A stretch of DNA of 30,756 nucleotides from Spirochaetaceae bacterium (GTDB taxonomy: Bacteria; Spirochaetota; Spirochaetia; Treponematales; Breznakiellaceae): positions 1 to 30,756 of the forward strand of contig JAISCK010000103.1 of the NCBI GenBank assembly GCA_031265635.1, in the 5' to 3' direction. The position numbers and the translations under genes are program-made. Under the pieces are notes generated by a model. The model was not told where the DNA came from and did no database searches. It saw only the letters and a list, made by a program, of their open reading frames with translations. Within the stretch, counting starts at the first letter, position 1. Each line of letters starts with the position of its first letter. Below, in pieces: positions 16,982-23,180 of this stretch.

Positions 16982-17161
16982 ATGGAATATAAATATCTGC
17001 CTCTACCCCCCTATAGCTTGGATAAACTTATACATACCTTATATATATGGATTTTTTGCTTTCTCAAATCTACCAAGATATTTTATTTGTTAATATATCT
17101 GTTAATACTTTGTCCGGGGAGGCGCCTATGGTCTGATTGTTCTCTGGACATTGTCAGTTGA
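16982..17161 (+). CDS. Candidate small hydrophobic protein (59 aa)
   Basis: An ATG about 30 nt after the predicted transcription start, with AGAGGG about 10 bases upstream, opens a 59-codon frame ending in TGA. The product has a polar N-terminus (MEYKYLPLPPYSLDKL), a hydrophobic membrane-helix-like stretch at about residues 20-44 (YIWIFCFLK, then IFYLLIYLLILC) and a short basic/polar tail. Codons are AT-rich, unlike the housekeeping neighbours. I recognise no family. A single-span membrane peptide, a leader peptide or a type I toxin-like peptide are possible; chance is also possible in AT-rich DNA. The promoter and ribosome binding site position is the main support. Confidence 0.4.
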   Translation: MEYKYLPLPPYSLDKLIHTLYIWIFCFLKSTKIFYLLIYLLILCPGRRLWSDCSLDIVS

Positions 17162-17435
17162 GCTTGTTGCAAAACCCGGTTGCTTATCATGGGCGTGTCT
17201 GAAAAATTTTAAAAACTTGTTCGGACACCTTCTCTAATGTGGCATTTTCTTACCGTTTCAACGAAACAGGAGAAAATGCAAAGGCTGTCCAAGAAGTAAC
17301 AGACTTCTTTGATAGCCTTGACAAGTCTTTGCAAAATGCTCCGCATTTTGCTGTTTTTAGCGGTTGTTGTTCAGAAACTTCAGGTTTTGAACAACTTTGA
17401 TATAGGGAACTTCTAAAAACTAACCGAGTTTTTAG
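17111..17435 (+). repeat. Array of seven successive inverted repeats
   Basis: Pairs of arms: 17111-17120/17141-17150; 17195-17203/17220-17228 (GTGTCTGAA/TTCGGACAC); 17242-17259/17263-17279 (16 pairs with small bulges); 17281-17297/17303-17319 (AAGGCTGTCCAAGAAGT with 16 of 17 pairs, one a wobble); 17331-17339/17343-17351; 17366-17376/17385-17395; 17413-17421/17427-17435 (CTAAAAACT/AGTTTTTAG). They are nearly end to end and do not look like copies of one another. The transcript from the 16919 promoter would be strongly folded here. Structured RNA, long 5' leader or decayed palindromic element are all possible. Confidence 0.65.
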
Positions 17436-17468
17436 GATACCCAGAAATAGTTTTAAAGGAAGGCAAAC
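17162..17468 (+). other. Non-genic leader of the flavin reductase gene, with a coding-like frame
   Basis: Besides the hairpins, a frame is open from 17203 to a TGA at 17398-17400. Read from GTG 17239 it gives 53 residues with a protein-like composition (YRFNETGENAKAVQEVTDFF, then SLDKSLQNAPHFAVFSG). There is no ribosome binding site before GTG 17239 and no recognised family, so I do not call it a gene; it may be a remnant. The last 70 bases hold one hairpin and the ribosome binding site of the reductase gene. Confidence 0.4.
17331..17358 (+). terminator. Possible intrinsic terminator within the hairpin array
   Basis: GCAAAATGC / TCC / GCATTTTGC followed by TG and five T. The stem is perfect over nine pairs but AT-rich, so strength is doubtful. 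If it works, it would end a short transcript from 16919 about 110 nt before the flavin reductase gene and could act as an attenuator. Confidence 0.45.
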
Positions 17469-19259
17469 ATGAGCGGGAAAAAATTCTCAAAAAAGGTGGT
17501 CATTGCCGCCTTCGTATTGCTGGCGCTGCTGGCATTCACTATGGCTGTGGCGGGATGTCTTACCCCGGGCGGGGGCGGCGGAAAGACATATTCTGCGGAT
17601 GTGATTATTGTCGGGGCAGGCGGCGCTGGAATGTCCGCTACGATTGAGGCCCGGAAGGTGGGCGCTTCGGTCATTGTACTTGAAAAGTCCGCTGTGGTGG
17701 GAGGAAACACGCTTCCCGCTATGTCCGGTCTCAGCGCCGTTGGTTCAGATGTCCAGACAGCCGCAGATATCGGTTCTAATGTATACACCATAGATGATTT
17801 TGTAAAACGTCATGTAAATAAATTGAACAATCCCGACCTGGTAAGGCTTTTGGCCCAAAAAAGCGCCGAAACCGTCAGATGGCTTGAAGATATGGGTTTG
17901 GTTTTGACTATTGCTTCTAAAGATGGCGATGGACGCATGATGCATGCGCCGTCGGGGCCCGGAGGACAAGCTATTATTCCCCTACTCTCTGAAAGCCTCA
18001 AAAAAAGCGGGGCTACGGTTGTTTTTAATACAACTGCAACCGAATTGATTTACCAGAGCGGTAAAGTTGTCGGAGTTGAAGCGGTAGATTCCAAAGGAAA
18101 TAAACTGCAATTTAGGGGAAATGCCGTAATACTGGCCACCGGCGGCTATGGCCGGGACAATGCCCTGGTTGCTCAATACAGGCCTGAATATGCCGGCCTT
18201 GCAACTGATGAAATTGCGCCTACAACCGGTGACGGGCTAAGAATGGCACAGAAAATCGGAGCCGCTGTCCAGGACTTGGATCAGTTTCATCTAATAAGTA
18301 AAGTTGAAATAATCTCCCATGACATGATCTTACCGGGATGGATTGCCGAAAACGCCATCTTCGTCAATTATGCGGGCAAACGCTTTCTTAAAGAGGGAGC
18401 CGCCCCCGGTCAGTCTCAGGTAGGGTTAGTAGATACAGTTTTGACCGCGCCGGTGGACAAGAGAACTTTTTATTATATATTCGACGATGCCATTTTAAAG
18501 AACCACTCCGGAGTACAGGCCTTCTACAATCGCCGCCTTACCGTACAGGGGGCGACTCCGGCGGAACTGGCTGCCAAGTTGGGAATTGACCCGACTGCCT
18601 TTGAAAATACAATCAACACATGGAACGGCTATTTTAGGACTACTCCCATTGTGGACAGAGAATTTGGGCGTACCGGCGCCGGTATGACAGCTCCCCTTTC
18701 AAATCCTCCGTATTATGCTATTAGAGCCAACTCAGGTATTCACTACTGTATGGGTGGTTTGAAAATCAACACGCAGAATCAGGTCATTACGACAGAAGGA
18801 AATATTATTCCCGGCTTGTATGCCGCAGGTGAAGTGACCGGTGGGGTTCATGGCTCCGAACGTGTCGAAGGAACCGCAGTTACTGACAGCCTGGTATTCG
18901 GGCGCCTGGCTGGGCAGCAGGCCTCCGCCTATGCTGCAAGTCAAGGTAAAGTCGTCATTAATCTACCGGCTCCTGCATCATCTGGAAAGACCGCGGTTGG
19001 AAACTTTACCAACGGTGTTCATACAGGAACAGGCATGGGTCGCAATGGTCCCTTAACCGTGAGCGTAACGGTTGCAAATGGAAGCATTACAAAGATTGAC
19101 TTTGTGCGCCAAACTGAAACGCCAGTCATGTTTGATGCGATTGAACGCCAATTGATCCCTGCGATTATCAGCGCTCAGAGTTTGAATGTTGATTCGGTCA
19201 GCGGGGCAACTATTTCAACCACTGGGGTACTCGAAGCTGTTAAGAGCGCATTGGAATAG
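17469..19259 (+). CDS. Exported FAD/FMN fumarate-reductase-like lipoprotein (flavocytochrome c family)
   Basis: 596 residues. Lipoprotein signal peptide with lipobox AVAGC (Cys30) and a Gly-rich linker; FAD-binding fold (VIIVGAGGAGMSATIEA, residues about 45-61; LATGGYG later); reductase signatures EFGRTG, IHYCMGGLKIN and GEVTGGVHGSERVEG; and a C-terminal FMN-binding domain (about 505-596) ending in SGATIST, the covalent flavinylation motif (Thr581 likely target). Family members reduce fumarate, urocanate, cinnamates and similar enoates outside the membrane. The substrate is open, because GSERVEGTAV replaces the usual GSNRLGGNA-like sequence. No haem CxxCH is seen. The start has AAAGGAAGG five bases upstream. 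It lies on the opposite strand to both conserved flanking operons, with less GC-rich codons, suggesting acquisition. The flavin transferase ApbE is not in the window. Confidence 0.9.
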   Translation: MSGKKFSKKVVIAAFVLLALLAFTMAVAGCLTPGGGGGKTYSADVIIVGAGGAGMSATIEARKVGASVIVLEKSAVVGGNTLPAMSGLSAVGSDVQTAADIGSNVYTIDDFVKRHVNKLNNPDLVRLLAQKSAETVRWLEDMGLVLTIASKDGDGRMMHAPSGPGGQAIIPLLSESLKKSGATVVFNTTATELIYQSGKVVGVEAVDSKGNKLQFRGNAVILATGGYGRDNALVAQYRPEYAGLATDEIAPTTGDGLRMAQKIGAAVQDLDQFHLISKVEIISHDMILPGWIAENAIFVNYAGKRFLKEGAAPGQSQVGLVDTVLTAPVDKRTFYYIFDDAILKNHSGVQAFYNRRLTVQGATPAELAAKLGIDPTAFENTINTWNGYFRTTPIVDREFGRTGAGMTAPLSNPPYYAIRANSGIHYCMGGLKINTQNQVITTEGNIIPGLYAAGEVTGGVHGSERVEGTAVTDSLVFGRLAGQQASAYAASQGKVVINLPAPASSGKTAVGNFTNGVHTGTGMGRNGPLTVSVTVANGSITKIDFVRQTETPVMFDAIERQLIPAIISAQSLNVDSVSGATISTTGVLEAVKSALE

Positions 19260-19273
19260 CAGAAGCACTGAAA

Positions 19274-19306
19274 AAAGCCGCCGCTATATTAATATGCAGC
19301 GGCTTT
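19274..19306 (+). terminator. Terminator after the flavin reductase gene
   Basis: AAAGCCGC pairs with GCGGCTTT, with further weak pairing inside the 17-base loop (ATAT/ATAT), preceded by an A-run and followed by TATAATAAAA. It lies 15 nt after the stop. The U-tract is short, so termination may be partial, but position and GC-rich stem support it. Confidence 0.7.
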
Positions 19307-19359
19307 ATAATAAAATATCAAAAAGCTGGCTAAGATGTTGTACTAATGGCGCAGATTGA

Positions 19360-19388
19360 TTGCTGAAAACACAAAAACCGCTTACTAT
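19360..19388 (+). promoter_or_regulatory. Weak promoter candidate for the small lipoprotein gene
   Basis: TTGCTG (19360-19365), 17-base spacer, TACTAT (19383-19388). It lies between the terminator and the next start, 45 nt before the ATG. The hexamers are only partial matches. Confidence 0.3.
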
Positions 19389-19433
19389 TGAGGCTTCATA
19401 GGTATTTAAGACCATTCTATAAGGAGTTTACAA

Positions 19434-19874
19434 ATGAAAAAAAGATTATTGTGGCCTGGTGCTTTGCTTGTCCTCTTGATCGCGTGCGGGACAACAACGC
19501 ATAAGATTACCTTTGACGATCAGATTCCGCTTGAGCAGTTGACAACCGTCTTTTTCAACGGCGGTGTTGAAGTGCAGAGCTACAACGGCATAGATGTCAA
19601 CAGGGCCTGGTACGGGGAAGAAGCCTGGTCCAATGAGGCTCTCAGGCTTTCCCTTCCATCTGGAAAATCGGAATTTATTTTCAATCTGAATTGCGTAATG
19701 GGCAATGCCGTTTTCAGGGCAAGGGACCTCCGCATGAGTTATGTCTTTGACGCGGGCAAGGAATACGCCGTTACCTTTGAATATGACCGTGCCCGGAAAA
19801 CATACGGTCTAGCCGTATACGACAGTATTTCCAAACGGACCAACCGTCTTGATTTCTGGCCCATGGATTTCTGA
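19434..19874 (+). CDS. Small lipoprotein of unknown function
   Basis: 146 residues with a lipoprotein signal peptide: basic MKKR, hydrophobic core, lipobox LIAC at Cys19, then GTTTHK. The mature part looks like one compact beta-rich domain (PLEQLTTVFFNGGVEVQSY, RLSLPSGKSEFIFNLN, GKEYAVTFEYD). I recognise no named domain. The ATG has AAGGAG seven bases upstream, so expression is likely. It has its own upstream spacer after a terminator, so it may be transcribed apart from the reductase gene. Its stop is one base from the convergent mutS stop with no terminator between them. It could be a surface or periplasmic binding lipoprotein; that is a guess from localisation only. Confidence 0.8.
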   Translation: MKKRLLWPGALLVLLIACGTTTHKITFDDQIPLEQLTTVFFNGGVEVQSYNGIDVNRAWYGEEAWSNEALRLSLPSGKSEFIFNLNCVMGNAVFRARDLRMSYVFDAGKEYAVTFEYDRARKTYGLAVYDSISKRTNRLDFWPMDF

Positions 19875-19875
19875 T

Positions 19876-22575
19876 TTAATACGAGTCAAAAAGCTCAGGG
19901 CTCTCTTTTTTGACGGGCCTGGCGGAGGTTTTTCTGAGGATAGCCATGTCCCCCGGCGCTTTTACCGGGGGCCGGAGGGCCTTGTCAGAAACAAGGGTCT
20001 TCCACAAATGCAGCAGGTTGATGGCGTCAAGGGGGCTGAGGCGTTCCGCGTCCAGGGAGCGGAGGTCCTTAAGCACCTGCGCCTCTTCCCGTGAAAGCGG
20101 CCGTCTTGCCGGGACTTGTCCGCCCGGGCGGGGCAGATGCCCCGATACGGGGAGCTTTCCCAGCGTCTTTTCGTTTTCGTTTATCGCGTCAAGAAGTTCC
20201 CTGGCACGGGAAAGCACCGCCGGGCTGATTCCGGCCAGCTTCGCCACCTCAAGGCCGTAGGATTCCGCCGCGGCCCCCTCGATGAGACGCCGGAGGAACA
20301 CCAGTTCCCCGTCCCTGTCCATGACTTCCATGGAACGGTTAACCATACGCCGGTGGTTTATCATGGACAGTTCATGGTAATGGCTCGCGAAAAGGGTGCG
20401 GCAGCGTATGCGGTCGAGGAGTTCCTCGCAGACGGCCCAGGCTATGGAAAGGCCGTCTTTGGTTCCGGTTCCCCGTCCTACTTCATCCATGATTACAAGG
20501 CTCTTTTCCGTGGCGGTATTGAGTATATAGGCGGTTTCGTTCATTTCGACAAGAAAGGTTGATTCGCCCCTGGCAAGATTATCCTGGGCGCCGACACGGC
20601 AGTAGATGCGGTCCACAAGTCCTATGACGGCTTCCCGCGCGGGTACAAAACTTCCCATCTGGGCAAGTATCACGAGGAGGGCGGTCTGGCGGAGGTAAGT
20701 TGACTTACCCGCCATATTGGGTCCGGTGATGAGGGCAAAGTTCTTTCCGTCCCCGTCAAGATCAGTATCATTGGGGACAAATTCGCCGCTTCCCAGGTGG
20801 GCCTCCACCACGGGATGCCGCCCTTCCCGTATGAGCACGCGGTTTTTTTCGTCCACGACGGGGCGTACCCAGCCCCGCACCGTAGCGGCCCTGGCAAGGG
20901 ACAGGGCCGCGTCAAGTTCGGCGATTTTTTCCCCGCCTGAAATAAGCAGGGGAAGGAGGGCCTTGGCGCTTTCGCGGAGCTCAAGGAACAGCTTCTTTTC
21001 GAGTTCCGTAATTTTGTCCTGGGCGCCGTTTATTTCCGACTCAAGGGAAGAAAGCCTGTCTGTGGTATAACGCTCCCCTCCGGCTATGCCCTGGCGCCGT
21101 ATAAAATGCCGGGGCACCTTGTCAAGGTGGTTTTTGGTAACTTCAAAATAATACCCTATAAGCCTGTTATACCGTATCTTGAGACTGGGTATGCCGGTGG
21201 CCGCCCGTTCTTCCCCAAGGTACGCCTCCACCAGGGAACGGCCGTTGTCCCTGAGCGATTTAAGCCCGTCAAGTTCAACGCTGTAGCCGCCGCGTATAAG
21301 GTTCCCCTCGGTAAGCAGTACGGAAGGGTCCTCGGCGATGCCCTTTTCAAGGCGTTCCATGAGTTCCCGCATCCGGGTAAAGGCGGCCTGGTCAAGGCTC
21401 CGCGCGCCGGTGCTTTCAAAGCCGGGAAGGCGGCCGGAGATTTTTTCCTCGCAGTCGAAAAGCGAAGCGAGGCTTTTTTTAAGCGCGGCCATATCCCTGG
21501 CGTGGGCCTTGTCCATGGCAAGGCGGGAACAGAGCCGCTGGAGATCAGGAGATGAACCGAGGGCGTCCCTCAGGGCGGAAAGAAGGCGCTGGTCGCGGTA
21601 CAGGGTTTCGGTAAGCGTAAGGCGGGCGTTTATAAGGCCGGTGTTCCGCAGGGGATGGAGCAGCCGCTGTTTGAGCAGACGCCTTCCCATGGCGGTTTTG
21701 GCTTCGTCTATCACTTCAAAAAGGGAAAAATGAACATCCCCGTCGCGGAGGTTGCGGGTAAGCTCAAGGTTGCGCTGGGACGATTCGTCTATGCCTATGT
21801 ATTCATCGTCGCCGTAGCATATCAGGGAACGCACATGGGGAAGCATGCTCCGGGCGGTCCCCGTAAGATAGTCCAGCAGGGCGCCTGACGCGGCGATCTC
21901 GGCGGCCGGGCCGGACAGGCCGAAGGCCCTGAGGCCCCCGCTTCCGAACTGCTTCTCCAAAAGTTCGCGGCCCCGCCCCGGATCAAAGAGCCAGTCGGCC
22001 CAGCGGTTCAGCACCAGGCCCGGATATTCCGCCAGGATACGGGCTATGCCGGGATTTTCCTCAAGCAGGGATTCCTGTATCACCATTTCCCTGGGTTGAA
22101 GGCGTTCCAGCTCGCTTCCCAGGCGTTCTCCCCCGCTTTCAAGGGGAAAGGACGTGGCCCGGAATTCCCCTGTGGAAAGGTCCATATAGGCGAATGACAG
22201 GAGGCTGCCCCTGGCGGCAAGGGCGGAAAGATAGTTCGCGCTCCCCTTGTCAAGGTAATCCTCGTCAACGGCGGTCCCCGGCGTGATGACCTCGGTTACA
22301 TGGCGTTCTATAAGGCCCCTGCCCTTTACCGCTTCGGTGAGCTGCTCGCAGATGGCGATTTTTTTTCCGCATTTAAGGAGACGGGCTATATAGGAACGTG
22401 AAGCGTGGTAGGGGACTCCGCACATCGGAAGGCCCGCGCGGCTGGTGAGAGTTAAATTAAGAAGGGCGGAAACTTCCAGAGCGTCTTCGGCGAACATCTC
22501 ATAGAAATCTCCAAGGCGGAAAAAAAGAACCGCACCCTGGTTTTCCCGTTTTATCCTGCGGTACTGGTCCAGCAT
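19876..22575 (-). CDS. mutS: DNA mismatch repair protein MutS
   Basis: Recognises mismatches and small loops and hands over to MutL. 899 residues with the mismatch-probing FYEMF motif (LFFRLGDFYEMFAEDA), connector and lever domains, clamp, and the ATPase with Walker A TGPNMAGKSTYLRQTA near residue 620 and Walker B VIMDEVGRGTGTKDG near 697. The ATG at 22575 encodes MLDQYRRIK, corresponding to the PMMQQY-type lead of other MutS proteins, which usually have several residues before it. The upstream codons are in frame (ESSP) but no ATG, GTG or TTG precedes before a stop, and the ATG lacks a good ribosome binding site, so the N-terminus is slightly short. It ends the tamB-bamA-skp block. Confidence 0.96.
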   Translation of the reverse strand: MLDQYRRIKRENQGAVLFFRLGDFYEMFAEDALEVSALLNLTLTSRAGLPMCGVPYHASRSYIARLLKCGKKIAICEQLTEAVKGRGLIERHVTEVITPGTAVDEDYLDKGSANYLSALAARGSLLSFAYMDLSTGEFRATSFPLESGGERLGSELERLQPREMVIQESLLEENPGIARILAEYPGLVLNRWADWLFDPGRGRELLEKQFGSGGLRAFGLSGPAAEIAASGALLDYLTGTARSMLPHVRSLICYGDDEYIGIDESSQRNLELTRNLRDGDVHFSLFEVIDEAKTAMGRRLLKQRLLHPLRNTGLINARLTLTETLYRDQRLLSALRDALGSSPDLQRLCSRLAMDKAHARDMAALKKSLASLFDCEEKISGRLPGFESTGARSLDQAAFTRMRELMERLEKGIAEDPSVLLTEGNLIRGGYSVELDGLKSLRDNGRSLVEAYLGEERAATGIPSLKIRYNRLIGYYFEVTKNHLDKVPRHFIRRQGIAGGERYTTDRLSSLESEINGAQDKITELEKKLFLELRESAKALLPLLISGGEKIAELDAALSLARAATVRGWVRPVVDEKNRVLIREGRHPVVEAHLGSGEFVPNDTDLDGDGKNFALITGPNMAGKSTYLRQTALLVILAQMGSFVPAREAVIGLVDRIYCRVGAQDNLARGESTFLVEMNETAYILNTATEKSLVIMDEVGRGTGTKDGLSIAWAVCEELLDRIRCRTLFASHYHELSMINHRRMVNRSMEVMDRDGELVFLRRLIEGAAAESYGLEVAKLAGISPAVLSRARELLDAINENEKTLGKLPVSGHLPRPGGQVPARRPLSREEAQVLKDLRSLDAERLSPLDAINLLHLWKTLVSDKALRPPVKAPGDMAILRKTSARPVKKESPELFDSY

Positions 22576-22627
22576 GGGGCTCGACTCTGTGCCGGCGATA
22601 CCTTCCCCCCTTTACATAAAAGGCGGT

Positions 22628-23158
22628 TCAGCGACCAGCCTTGCTGCGAAGATTCTGGATTACCTTTTCGGTAATATCCACAGTGGGACTGTACCAGATG
22701 ATGCCTGTATTTTCCTTGAGGTTGAGGACCATGCTGTACCCCTCGCTCTCGGCGATAAAACGTATCTCGTCCATTACCTGTTGGAGAAAACTGTTGGACT
22801 GGGCAAGACGCCGCCTCTGGTCCTCAAGTTCGGCGGTTTTGGCCTGGTAATATTCCCGTAAAAATTCCGATTTACGGTACATCTCGCTTTCAAGCCTCAG
22901 CGCCCGCTCCCTGTCCCCCTGGGCTTCCGCGTCCACATAGGAGCTTCTCAGGTTCTGTATCTCCTGGTTCATGCGGTCAACCTCGGCCTGAACCCTGGCG
23001 CTTCTTTCTTCGTAGTCCCGCACCGCCCGGGAATCCCGGAAGAACGAGGTATACACCCTGGGAAGGTCAACCACCGCGAAACGGGTAAGCTGCTGCTGGG
23101 CGCCGGCAAAGGCCGCGGCAAAGAGAAACATAACGCATACGGCGCAATTCTTTTTCAT
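22628..23158 (-). CDS. skp: Skp/OmpH periplasmic chaperone
   Basis: Holds unfolded outer-membrane proteins between the Sec translocon and BamA. From ATG 23158 it has 176 residues: signal peptide (VMFLFAAAFAGA, cleavage before QQQ), a beta-strand core start FAVVDLPRVYTSFF, then a long charged coiled coil (RVQAEVDRMNQEIQNLRSSY through AELEDQRRRLAQSN) forming the tentacle, and a C-terminal core segment YSMVLNLKENTGIIWYSP. The ATG has AGGAG seven bases upstream. The frame is open 14 codons further, back into the bamA 3' end, which is not used. It lies 22 nt after bamA, the usual neighbour. Confidence 0.93.
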   Translation of the reverse strand: MKKNCAVCVMFLFAAAFAGAQQQLTRFAVVDLPRVYTSFFRDSRAVRDYEERSARVQAEVDRMNQEIQNLRSSYVDAEAQGDRERALRLESEMYRKSEFLREYYQAKTAELEDQRRRLAQSNSFLQQVMDEIRFIAESEGYSMVLNLKENTGIIWYSPTVDITEKVIQNLRSKAGR

Positions 23159-23180
23159 TCCAAAACTCCTAAGCAAACGC

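Noticed and set aside
17318..17345. Second promoter with TTGACA at 17318-17323
   Set aside because: No acceptable -10 hexamer lies 16-18 bases downstream, and the hexamer is part of a hairpin region.
17111..17435. CRISPR array
   Set aside because: The repeats are inverted, differ in sequence, and there are no spacers of constant length or cas genes.
17162..17468. FMN riboswitch upstream of the flavin reductase gene
   Set aside because: I could not find the conserved FMN-aptamer segments; the hairpins do not fit its six-helix junction.
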